From assembly GCA_029237515.1 (NCBI GenBank), contig JARBAV010000312.1, positions 1-12,016 of the forward strand: 12,016 nt of DNA. The letters run 5' to 3'. The notes below the pieces were generated by a model. That model ran no database searches. It was not told where the DNA came from and saw only the letters and a list, made by a program, of their open reading frames with translations. This document shows, piece by piece, positions 1 to 6,506 of this stretch. A program made the translations under genes and the position numbers. Each line of letters starts with the position of its first letter. The stretch's first letter is position 1. The stretch comes from Nitrososphaerales archaeon. GTDB taxonomy: Archaea > Thermoproteota > Nitrososphaeria > Nitrososphaerales > Nitrososphaeraceae.

Positions 1-201
1 GCTCCACCAGCTGACGAAAGTGCAGACGGAGACACCAGCGACAATAACGATGAATCTGCAGCTCCAGAGGTAGCATGTACTGCTCCTGAAGTTCTTAACC
101 CTGACACGAATGAGTGCGAGGCTCCACAATCACCTCCAGTTGATGAAAGTGCAGCAGCTCCACCAGCTGACGAAAGTGCAGACGGAGACACCAACGACAA
201 T
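1..201 (+). repeat. 45-bp direct repeat inside the surface-protein gene
   Basis: Bases 1-45 and 157-201 are identical except for one base (AGC versus AAC at codon 13 of the repeat). Both copies are in frame and encode APPADESADGDT followed by S/N-D-N. The offset is 156 bp (52 codons), so one unit covers an acidic linker plus one Cys-pair module. The near identity at DNA level points to recent duplication or slippage, and more copies are likely upstream of the window edge. Confidence 0.85.
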
Positions 202-327
202 GCCCAACTGGCCCCTCAAACAGGCGTACCTTCTTGTCTTCCAGGTGAAGTGCTCAATCCGGTGACCGGAGCATGCGAAATTGCCCCGACAGGCAGTGGA
301 GAATCTAATGACAGCGAAGATCAGTAA
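1..327 (+). CDS. C-terminal part of a repetitive, Cys-containing exported or surface protein (5' truncated)
   Basis: An open frame runs from the first base to TAA at 325-327 and gives 108 residues of the C-terminus; the start lies outside the window. The composition is extremely biased to Ala, Pro, Asp, Glu and Ser, with no hydrophobic core. Two short Cys-pair modules stand out: CTAPEVLNPDTNECE at about residues 26-40 and CLPGEVLNPVTGACE at about 79-93. They share the pattern C-x-x-x-E-V-L-N-P-x-T-x-x-C-E, which suggests a small disulfide-closed loop repeated along an acidic, disordered stalk. Such architecture fits a secreted or cell-surface protein, and the paired Cys would make sense outside the cell. 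No membrane anchor is visible at this end. A poly-T terminator follows, so the gene is probably unrelated to the catabolic genes to its right. Function unknown; the reading frame itself is secure. Confidence 0.8.
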   Translation, partial: APPADESADGDTSDNNDESAAPEVACTAPEVLNPDTNECEAPQSPPVDESAAAPPADESADGDTNDNAQLAPQTGVPSCLPGEVLNPVTGACEIAPTGSGESNDSEDQ

Positions 328-330
328 GAT

Positions 331-379
331 AAAGGGTGATCACTTCACTAAGACAGCCTAGACGGCAACCCTTTTTTTT
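331..379 (+). terminator. Poly-T terminator after the surface-protein gene
   Basis: Immediately after the stop codon, AAAGGGT (331-337) can pair with ACCCTTT (368-374) across a 30-nt loop, and the run of eight T (372-379) follows. Archaeal RNA polymerase terminates at T-runs with or without a hairpin, so the T-run is the stronger evidence. Confidence 0.6.
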
Positions 380-782
380 GTAATCGTATTTTGTTACTAA
401 CGAAGCGACCACGAGAGTTTAAGATTATTATGTAAGCAATTACCCATCTAAGTTTTGGCGCAGTAAGAGCAGATTCCATGAACTATTTCAGTTTGTCATA
501 TTGGTGGATGTCTGCGTCGTTATGTAGAGAATACAATATTTCAAAAGCATATTCATACACTAGATCATTGTGGAAACTGTAATTTATGCAGTACGACTGC
601 AAATCTTTCTCATAACATGTACAATAGGAAATAATACAAAACAACGGATATCTAGGCACAGGAAAAAACTTCATTGCTTTTTGCAGACAATGCAAACAGC
701 ATAGGTTATGATTAGTTTCATTATATTCTTAGATATGTTCTCCTGCTGCTGATCTGAGATGCAGAAAATGAGAATTTGTAAA
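380..782. other. Intergenic stretch, no secure feature
   Basis: AT-rich DNA lies between the surface-protein terminator and the end of the isochorismatase-like gene. Apart from the doubtful 70-codon frame and its TATA-like box I see no tRNA, repeat array or transposon end here. Confidence 0.5.
483..695 (-). CDS. Possible small Cys-rich hypothetical protein (doubtful)
   Basis: This 70-codon frame has a TTG start and a TAG stop. The translation has five Cys (residues 3, 20, 25, 27, 36) and many aromatic residues, with no family I recognise. The only support beyond openness is a TATA-like AATATAAT on the minus strand (about 721-728), placed so that transcription would begin almost at the TTG, as in leaderless archaeal genes. 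An internal ATG at codon 8 is an alternative start. The composition is close to that of translated AT-rich intergenic DNA, so this may be chance. Confidence 0.2.
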   Translation of the reverse strand: MHCLQKAMKFFPVPRYPLFCIISYCTCYEKDLQSYCINYSFHNDLVYEYAFEILYSLHNDADIHQYDKLK

Positions 783-1655
783 TCAGAAAGCCGATTTAAC
801 TGCCTTTACGAATCTGCGTGAGTCCGAAACCCATCCGAAGACGCCTCCTTGCATCTTTATTTGCTTTATTGCAGCTTGATAATTGTCGTAGTCAGTAGCA
901 CCCGTACCGTCTTTTAGTAATAGGCACCAGTATCCGTTGTCGTTGGCTTCCCTCATTATGGTGTGGACACATACGTCGGTCGTGATTCCTGTTATGATGA
1001 GATGAGTAATACCAAGATTCCGCAAAATCAATGGAAGATTACTCTGACCAAATGCGCCCTTACCCGCCTTGTCTATTATGTATTCTCCTGGAATTGGATA
1101 AACGTCATCTATGATGTCCCAATTTTTTTCACCCCTAATGAGTAGTCTACCCATGCCTCCTTTGGGAGTATCCCCAATTCCTACGCCGTTCCCTATAATT
1201 TTACTACGAAGTATTTTATTGTAAGGCGCGTCAGAGAGATCCGGAAGGTGCCCCTCCCTAGTATGTACAACCTTAATGTCTGTTCCCTTTCGAATTGTCT
1301 CCAATACATACATGATTGGCTTTATGGGAGCCGATGTTAACCCTAGATCATATCCCATTACATCCACATATCCCTTTGGACCGCAAAAATCAACTTGCAT
1401 GTCCACACTTATGAAGGCAGTTCTAGCTGAATCAAATTCAACGAATGCCTTGTCACCAAACCGTGGACAATCCTCAACTTCAACTGTCAGAAGTTTACCT
1501 TTAATAGGACCGTAAAGCCAGGTAGGAAATTTGAAGGTATGACTTTCATTAAATACCTCATAGTCTCTTTGAACCCTGTTCGCAATTTCATTTCTAACTC
1601 CAGATGGCATATCATTACTAGATTTTCTTGACTTTAGAGAATTAGCTTTCTTCAT
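783..1655 (-). CDS. Isochorismatase-fold cysteine hydrolase, biuret/ureidoacrylate-hydrolase-like
   Basis: A 290-residue member of the isochorismatase-like hydrolase superfamily, whose C-N hydrolases use an Asp-Lys-Cys triad. All three are present: Asp85 in VDMQVDF, Lys196 in DKAGKGAF and Cys229 in GITTDVCV. The segment TTDVCVHTIMREANDNGY and the HTREGHLPDLSD stretch (131-142) resemble the cytosolic branch acting on small ureides (biuret hydrolase, RutB-type peroxyureidoacrylate hydrolase, N-carbamoylsarcosine amidase). The metal-binding Asp/His set of nicotinamidases is not apparent. About 70 residues precede the catalytic core, so the protein is longer than the usual 180-230 residues. The ATG start at 1655 is supported by GGTGGT on the minus strand (1664-1669), 8 nt upstream. 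It probably hydrolyses an amide or ureide bond, releasing ammonia or a carbamate, in the pathway fed by the nearby importer. Family assignment is firm; substrate is inference. Confidence 0.85.
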   Translation of the reverse strand: MKKANSLKSRKSSNDMPSGVRNEIANRVQRDYEVFNESHTFKFPTWLYGPIKGKLLTVEVEDCPRFGDKAFVEFDSARTAFISVDMQVDFCGPKGYVDVMGYDLGLTSAPIKPIMYVLETIRKGTDIKVVHTREGHLPDLSDAPYNKILRSKIIGNGVGIGDTPKGGMGRLLIRGEKNWDIIDDVYPIPGEYIIDKAGKGAFGQSNLPLILRNLGITHLIITGITTDVCVHTIMREANDNGYWCLLLKDGTGATDYDNYQAAIKQIKMQGGVFGWVSDSRRFVKAVKSAF

Positions 1656-1738
1656 TAAGATTTACCACCAAATTCGATTACCGCCGTTTCATCTGTGACC
1701 ATACAGAATCAATCCTTAGAATAACGTTGTTGATGCAC

Positions 1739-1747
1739 TATATAAAA
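1739..1747 (-). promoter_or_regulatory. Candidate TATA box for the isochorismatase-like gene
   Basis: The minus strand reads TTTTATATA, matching the archaeal TATA consensus. A start site about 26 nt downstream would fall near 1717, giving a leader of roughly 60 nt that contains the GGTGGT ribosome-binding site. It lies in the 288-bp gap after the amidase gene. Confidence 0.45.
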
Positions 1748-1902
1748 ATCCACTAAATGAATAGCAATTCTAATCAATCCGGAAGGCAAATTTAGATTTT
1801 GATACAATTGGTATGCGATATCATATGGATTGATATAAGGATTAACTATCATACTTCATATTCGAGGAATATATGATTGCGAAAGAATAATTTCATTTAT
1901 GC

Positions 1903-1943
1903 AAAAATCTAACTACTATATATAGTACTGTGCTAACATTAGC
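1903..1943 (-). terminator. Candidate terminator after the amidase gene
   Basis: Directly after the amidase stop, GCTAA/TTAGC (1932-1943) forms a 5-bp inverted repeat with a 2-nt centre. Next comes a 14-bp perfect palindrome TACTATATATAGTA (1914-1927), then five T on the minus strand (1903-1907). Together these suggest that amidase transcription ends here and that the next gene has its own promoter. Evidence is structural only. Confidence 0.3.
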
Positions 1944-3395
1944 TCACACGCTTTGTTCGCTCAAGCAGGGAGCAATCATCGTTTCAGAAATTTTTGAATA
2001 CTTCTCGTACACGTTTGCGAGACTGAGAAGAAGAGCTTCGTCGAACTCTCTTCCTACGAGCTGAACTCCAATCGGAAGGCTGCCGTCTACAAGACCTGCA
2101 GGGACGTTAAGCGAGGGTAGACCAGTGATATCAAAGACAGTTGTAAGTCTGCTGAGTGCTATGTAGACCTCCGTATTTTTTCCATTGATGTCAACAAAAG
2201 TTTCTTCCAACCTAGGAGCACTAATTGCAGTTGTCGGTACTAACAAGCCATCCAGTCCCTTCATGGCTCTCAAAAAGTCGTCTTTTAGCTCTTTTTTATA
2301 GCGAAGTGCAGTTATATATTCAACAGCAGTAATTTTCGTCCCTCTTTCAAGCATGGTCAACACATCACTTCCATACTCGTCGCGGTTAGATTTTAGCCAT
2401 GAAGAATGAATCGCGGCTGATTCACCTAATCGGAACGCCTTCCAAGCGTCAGAAATCTTGTGTGTCTCATTTAAGGTAATTGGAAATGTTGAGACCCCAC
2501 ATCCATGCATCTCATTCAGGCAATTTTCAAAAATTTCCTTAACTTTTGGATCGATCAGATCAAAAAAGTACTGTTGGGGTACACCCAAAGTAAATTTTCT
2601 GGGTTTGTCCAAGGTCTCGGATACAATTTGAAGGTAATCTGGAACGGGCAAGTCATATGTTGACTCATCCAACATATCAAAGCCAGCAATCGCTTGCAAT
2701 AGCGCTGCCGTATCCCAAGCAGTTCGAGCAATTGGCCCAACATGGTCGATTGAGGGAGCCAACGGCATGACCCCATATTTGCTAACCCTCCCGTATGTGG
2801 GTTTCAGACCAAAAAGTCCACAAAGTGAAGAAGGAACGCGGATAGAACCACTAGTATCAGTGCCTAGAGAGCCTACAGCCATACCTGCGCTCACAGCAAC
2901 TGCTGAACCACCACTAGATCCTCCTGACATTCTACTCGGATCCCATGGGTTCTTTGAAGAGCCATAATGAGGATTTATGTTAGTAATTCCGCAAGCGAAT
3001 TCATGAGTATTATTCGTTCCCACTATGATCGCTCCAGCTTCCTTGAGTCTCTTAACTACAGTAGCGTCATAATCAGGTATAAAGTCCGAAAGTATCCTTG
3101 AGCCACTTGTACTTCTCACTCCGGTAACGTAAATTAGATCCTTTAAACTCACTGGGATTCCGTGCAAAGGACCCAAGTATTTGCCGGCACGTATGTCCGC
3201 CTCAGCTTTCTCTGCTTCCTTTCTAGCAGAATTTCCAGTTACTGTTATGTATGCATGAAGCTCTTCGTTTAGGGATTCGATCCTCTCAAGGGTATCCTCA
3301 ACCAAATCAACCGGCGACAAAGAACTGGAAGAAATCAGCTTGGATAGCTCCTGAATGCTTGATCCTATAGTTTTTCTACTGGAAAATTCTCGCAC
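1944..3395 (-). CDS. Amidase-signature family amidohydrolase
   Basis: A 483-residue protein of normal length for the amidase-signature family (Ser-cisSer-Lys hydrolases of amides and ureides; the family includes allophanate hydrolase, indoleacetamide hydrolase and GatA). The triad is visible: Lys85 in VSLKDLI, cis-Ser160 in the GGSSGGSA loop (158-165) and nucleophile Ser184 in TDTSGSIRVPSS. The glycine-rich core through GLKPTYGRVSKYGV is complete. The start is GTG at 3395, because a TAA lies three codons downstream of the only nearby ATG (3406) and no other start codon precedes the conserved N-terminus. GGAG lies 13 nt before the GTG, which is a long spacing. The setting among catabolic genes and the lack of gatB/gatC argue against a tRNA amidotransferase subunit. 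It may act on the product of the isochorismatase-like enzyme, for example an allophanate-like or oxamide-like intermediate, but that is inference. Confidence 0.9.
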   Translation of the reverse strand: MREFSSRKTIGSSIQELSKLISSSSLSPVDLVEDTLERIESLNEELHAYITVTGNSARKEAEKAEADIRAGKYLGPLHGIPVSLKDLIYVTGVRSTSGSRILSDFIPDYDATVVKRLKEAGAIIVGTNNTHEFACGITNINPHYGSSKNPWDPSRMSGGSSGGSAVAVSAGMAVGSLGTDTSGSIRVPSSLCGLFGLKPTYGRVSKYGVMPLAPSIDHVGPIARTAWDTAALLQAIAGFDMLDESTYDLPVPDYLQIVSETLDKPRKFTLGVPQQYFFDLIDPKVKEIFENCLNEMHGCGVSTFPITLNETHKISDAWKAFRLGESAAIHSSWLKSNRDEYGSDVLTMLERGTKITAVEYITALRYKKELKDDFLRAMKGLDGLLVPTTAISAPRLEETFVDINGKNTEVYIALSRLTTVFDITGLPSLNVPAGLVDGSLPIGVQLVGREFDEALLLSLANVYEKYSKISETMIAPCLSEQSV

Positions 3396-3833
3396 TTATC
3401 TGTTCATTCTCCTTGTTGTAGTTGGTGGCAGCAGTAACAGATCTTTCCTTCATTAGTGTTGGGGCTGATCATGTTGTTTCCTATTTTTTTCTCTTTTGAT
3501 TCTGTTTCCTGCCTCACTGTAACTAGGTGCAATGTTAGTTACTATCGTGCCAACTTTATATCCTTATTATATCATTTTGAAGAACCATTACATATATCAA
3601 AATAGGCACTATTATGGATATATGCAAAACATGAACATCGGTAACCAGTTTCATAATTTTTTCTGTTGTCTATAAGTATACAACAATGAAAGGCACTGAT
3701 AATGCAGCTTGTCGTCAATTTGCTAGCTTTTGCTTTGCCAATTCTGAAGTTGTATGGGTTCCAGTCTCACATATTGGCGAACGGGCAATATAGATTTAAA
3801 AATGAACTCTCATTTTATCACCCATGTCACTGT
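3396..3833. other. Divergent control region between the amidase and PurE-like genes
   Basis: This AT-rich region separates divergent genes. TATA-like words occur at 3554-3562 (usable on either strand), 3671-3680 (TATAAGTATA) and 3794-3802. Upstream of 3834 the PurE-like frame stays open to an ATG at 3702, but the added 44 residues (hydrophobic, then His/Tyr/Phe/Asn-rich) align with nothing in PurE proteins and look like translated non-coding DNA. The box at 3671-3680 would give a leaderless transcript at 3702, so the longer form is not excluded. Confidence 0.5.
3794..3802 (+). promoter_or_regulatory. Candidate TATA box for the PurE-like/FAH operon
   Basis: ATTTAAAAA is centred about 36 nt before the ATG at 3834, predicting transcription from about 3824 and a leader of roughly 10 nt. 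This is the main reason for preferring the 3834 start over the upstream 3702 ATG. Confidence 0.4.
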
Positions 3834-4388
3834 ATGAAATCAACCTTAAAGCCCAGAAAAAGACGTTTAAAGAGTAATCAAGGTAGTTTCTTAGATCAAC
3901 ACTTGGTTTCGATTGTTGCTCCCTCAATTGAATTGTTCAACAAAATTCATGAGGCGTGCTCGGTTTTGGAAAACTTTGGTATCCCCTATGAGACTGCCAT
4001 TGTTGCCGCTCACCGGTCACCTAACAAGGCAATCAAATATGCAAGTGGTCTTGAAGTTAGGGGGATAGAAGTTGTCCTCGCTTGCGGAACTGGATCAGCC
4101 CATCTTCCCGGAATGATAGCTTCGCTTACGAACCTTCCTGTAATTGGAATACCTTTGACACATGCTCAATCACTAATGGGCGGTACAGATTCTCTGCTTT
4201 CGATGATTCAGATGCCTCAAGGGGTCCCTGTTGCCACAGTAGGTATAGATTCCGCGTACAATGCTGCTCTTATGGCCTGTCAGATTCTGAGCCTAAAATA
4301 TCATTCTTTAAGGGAAAGGCTTCAATTACACAAGCGCAAGATGGAAGAGGAGGTAGATTCTGATGAAAGCTACATAAGAGTTAGTTAG
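3834..4388 (+). CDS. PurE-like (AIR carboxylase/N5-CAIR mutase fold) protein with altered substrate loop
   Basis: A 184-residue protein from the chosen ATG (228 if started at 3702). It aligns along its length with PurE, the N5-carboxyaminoimidazole ribonucleotide mutase of purine synthesis. FGIPYE (48-53), AHRSP (59-63), ACGTGSAHLPGM (83-94), LPVIGIP (101-107), DSLLSMIQMPQGVPVAT (119-135) and the C-terminal NAAL-ACQIL helix are all PurE hallmarks, including the catalytic His60. The defining loop GSxSD, however, is replaced by APSIE (29-33), and Ser of SAHR is Ala58. In E. coli PurE these positions (Ser16, Asp19, Ser43) bind the phosphoribosyl group. A loop at 107-117 is also about two residues longer. 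No purK is adjacent; instead an FAH-family gene follows after 24 nt. I infer a PurE paralogue acting in catabolism, perhaps carboxylating or decarboxylating a non-phosphorylated substrate. A divergent true PurE remains possible but less likely. Confidence 0.75.
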   Translation: MKSTLKPRKRRLKSNQGSFLDQHLVSIVAPSIELFNKIHEACSVLENFGIPYETAIVAAHRSPNKAIKYASGLEVRGIEVVLACGTGSAHLPGMIASLTNLPVIGIPLTHAQSLMGGTDSLLSMIQMPQGVPVATVGIDSAYNAALMACQILSLKYHSLRERLQLHKRKMEEEVDSDESYIRVS

Positions 4389-4412
4389 CCATTAAAGATC
4401 GCGAGTCAAGAT

Positions 4413-5375
4413 TTGAGAATCGCTAGGGTAGCGAAAGGAAATATAGAGCCTAAGGAATCTGCTGTAACAGAAGATACGGATGTTAATAGAGGTAGTCCTA
4501 AAGTGACAAACAAGTCATCTGAACTCTATTCTGATACCTACGCCATCGTAAACAAGAATGGAGATGCGATTACAGCAGACGAAATCGAGTCTCAAACTGA
4601 TATTCGAATTCCCCCTACTTTGGAAGATTTCATCTTTGAAGGATATGCAGATCGTATAGGAAAGGTTCTTGACAGGCTGGATCTTACTCACAAAATCTTC
4701 AACTTCCATTTGCTTCCCCCAATTACAAGATCATTTAAAATAATTTGTTTGGCATTTAATTACAAAGACCAGGACACTTGGTTACGCTTCGGAAAGTTTC
4801 CTCCCAAGGACCCCGTTATTTATATGAAGGCCCGAACAAGTTTGACTGGGGCTTTCGAAGATATAATCTGTCCTTCTTTTGTAAAGCAGCTTGATTACGA
4901 AGGAGAGTTAGCATTAGTAATTGATAGGAAATGCAGAGACGTAGAGATCAATAGGGCATTAGAATACATCGGTGGATATTTCGTGTTAAATGACATTTCC
5001 GCTCGAGATATACAATTTATTGATAAACAATATAGTCGAGCCAAAAGCTTTGATTCATTTGGACCATGTGGACCATGGATAGTTACTCGTGAAGAAATCC
5101 CTGATCCGAACGATTTGGAGCTGATCACTAAGGTAAACGACGAAGTTAGACAATGTTCTTCTACTTCTAAGCTTGTTCTAAACATTGAGAAAATAGTAAC
5201 TAGTCTAAGTAGTGTAATGACACTAGAAGCCGGAGATATAATATCAACAGGAACGCCTACTGGCACGGCTCTATCGATGTCGTCACATCTTAAATATTTA
5301 CAACACGGAGACATTGTACAGGTAGAGGTTGAGGGAATAGGTAAAATAAGAAATAAAGTAAAATTTGTTAATTAA
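4413..5375 (+). CDS. Fumarylacetoacetate hydrolase (FAH) family protein, catalytic dyad altered
   Basis: A 320-residue FAH-superfamily protein; the family comprises metal-dependent C-C hydrolases, decarboxylases and isomerases. The catalytic domain starts near residue 108. Metal ligands are evident: Glu163 and Glu165 in DYEGELALVI and Asp194 in NDISARD. Later motifs MKARTSLTG (138-146), KSFDSFGPCGPWIV (211-224) and LEAGDIISTGTPTGTA (271-286) fit the family. The usual NYxxHxxE segment, which supplies the lid His/Glu dyad, reads NYKDQDTW (116-123): His is Gln120 and Glu is Trp123. The N-terminal 100 residues are a weakly conserved FAH N-domain with an unusually polar start. TTG at 4413 is the only start codon between the upstream in-frame TAG and residue 1; no strong ribosome-binding site is seen. 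The gene lies 24 nt after the PurE-like gene and is surely co-transcribed. Fold is firm; reaction unknown. Confidence 0.85.
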   Translation: MRIARVAKGNIEPKESAVTEDTDVNRGSPKVTNKSSELYSDTYAIVNKNGDAITADEIESQTDIRIPPTLEDFIFEGYADRIGKVLDRLDLTHKIFNFHLLPPITRSFKIICLAFNYKDQDTWLRFGKFPPKDPVIYMKARTSLTGAFEDIICPSFVKQLDYEGELALVIDRKCRDVEINRALEYIGGYFVLNDISARDIQFIDKQYSRAKSFDSFGPCGPWIVTREEIPDPNDLELITKVNDEVRQCSSTSKLVLNIEKIVTSLSSVMTLEAGDIISTGTPTGTALSMSSHLKYLQHGDIVQVEVEGIGKIRNKVKFVN

Positions 5376-5561
5376 ATAATATATCGGGGTTCCAGGTGAA
5401 ATTTCTGGCAGTTTCTTGATAGTATCTAAATCCTCATAATTGCTAATCAAGTAGCATTTATTGTGATGGATAACCCAAACCCAAAATGAATGAAAAATAA
5501 AACATGGCCATCACTTATTGTTTAAGAACGGATCGCCTATTGGCGAGAACAGCAGCCTATC
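5376..5561. other. Convergent junction between the FAH-like and permease genes
   Basis: Two operons converge here. For the minus-strand importer operon, TCGCC/GGCGA (5533-5537 with 5542-5546, loop TATT) forms a small hairpin about 16 nt past the stop, and a T-rich run on the minus strand (complement of 5493-5502) lies about 60 nt past it. Either could end the transcript. No comparable T-run is seen for the plus-strand operon. Confidence 0.35.
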
Positions 5562-6497
5562 CTATCTTTCTCCTCTTTTGTAGGGAGTTGCCAACGCGGC
5601 GGGAGCCACACTCTTTTTATACATAACGGCCAGAATTGCGATCGGGAGTAAGTACGGTAGCATCAGCAAAAACTGAAACGGAATTGTCGTTCCTTTTGTT
5701 TGTAGTCCCAATGCAGTCGCATTGACCATTCCATAAACAAAAGCACCTAATACTATCCAAAAGGGTCTCCACCTGCCGAAAATTACGGCTGCAAGAGCAA
5801 TCCATCCTTGACCTGCAGCAATATCTTCAGAAAAAGAACCAGTAGTTACTAAGGCGATATAGGAGCCTCCCAAACCCGCAAACGCGCCCCCTATGATTAC
5901 CGACATGTAGCGAATCCTGTTTACGTTTACTCCCAGTGTATCAGCCTGCTTTGGGTTCTCTCCCACTGTTCTTATCTTTAGACCAATGTTTGTCTTGAAG
6001 AGAAAAATATGAGTCAATGGAATTAGCAAAAATGCAAGGTAGATCATTGCGTCATGATGGAAAATAATAGGTCCCAAGACTGGAATCGAACTCAAAAATG
6101 GGATGTCTAGAGGTGGTATAGTGGGAACTGTTGGTGCAACCGTCACTACTCCAAAAGTTAATCGGTATAGTAATGCGGCAAGGCCGACCCCCAAGAGCCA
6201 AATGGCTAAGCCAGCAACCAATTGGTTTGTGCGTAAACTAACACTTAGAAAGGCCATAAGGGCTGCCATGACCATTGGACCAGAAACAGCAAACAATATT
6301 CCAATGATTACATTCCCTGTGACAAACGTTCCAATAAAGCCGGCAAATGCCCCGATTAACATCATTCCTTCAACCCCTAGATTGAGGACACCTGAACGTT
6401 CAGCTATATTTTCACCTAGGGCCGCAAAGAGCGAGGGTGTACTCATACGAATCCCTGACGCAACTATTCCGATAATAAAATCAATCATTTCTACCAA
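5562..6497 (-). CDS. BMP/Nup-type ABC importer, second permease (NupQ-like)
   Basis: A 311-residue integral membrane protein of the branched-chain/ribose-type permease family (BPD_transp_2), mostly hydrophobic with about 8-10 predicted membrane segments. Diagnostic stretches are ERSGVLNLGVEGMMLIGA (33-50), GENPKQADTLGV (179-190), the cytoplasmic coupling region, and GQGWIALAAVIFGRWRP (229-245). It resembles the NupQ/YufQ-type subunit that pairs with a NupP-type permease in nucleoside-class importers. It is the last gene of the four-component operon, 9 nt after its partner permease. The TTG start at 6497 is supported by GGAGTGAT on the minus strand about 8 nt upstream, overlapping the previous gene's stop. 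ATG at 6488 is an alternative. Transported substrate is not readable from the permease. Confidence 0.9.
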   Translation of the reverse strand: MVEMIDFIIGIVASGIRMSTPSLFAALGENIAERSGVLNLGVEGMMLIGAFAGFIGTFVTGNVIIGILFAVSGPMVMAALMAFLSVSLRTNQLVAGLAIWLLGVGLAALLYRLTFGVVTVAPTVPTIPPLDIPFLSSIPVLGPIIFHHDAMIYLAFLLIPLTHIFLFKTNIGLKIRTVGENPKQADTLGVNVNRIRYMSVIIGGAFAGLGGSYIALVTTGSFSEDIAAGQGWIALAAVIFGRWRPFWIVLGAFVYGMVNATALGLQTKGTTIPFQFLLMLPYLLPIAILAVMYKKSVAPAALATPYKRGER

Positions 6498-6506
6498 ATT
6501 TTCAAA

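Noticed and set aside
783..1655. Isochorismatase-fold protein as nicotinamidase.
   Set aside because: The metal-binding Asp/His cluster of nicotinamidases is not seen, and the HTREGH and TTDVCVHTIMREAND segments fit the ureide-hydrolase branch better.
1944..3395. Amidase as GatA, subunit of the Glu-tRNA(Gln) amidotransferase.
   Set aside because: The GGSSGGSA and SIR motifs are shared by the whole family. There is no gatB or gatC neighbour, and the context is catabolic.
3702..3833. Extending the PurE-like protein to the upstream in-frame ATG at 3702.
   Set aside because: The added 44 residues match nothing in PurE proteins and have a non-coding character. A well-placed TATA box at 3794-3802 favours the 3834 start. 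The longer form is kept as an alternative only.
3834..4388. PurE-like protein as LarB (nickel-pincer cofactor synthesis).
   Set aside because: It has the PurE-type AHR, GSAHLPGM and QMPQGVP motifs and lacks the long LarB N-terminal region; no larC or larE lies nearby.
4895..5314. A 139-codon minus-strand frame inside the FAH-like gene.
   Set aside because: It is fully antisense to a frame with clear FAH motifs, and its translation is Ser/Ile/Leu-rich with no recognisable domain.
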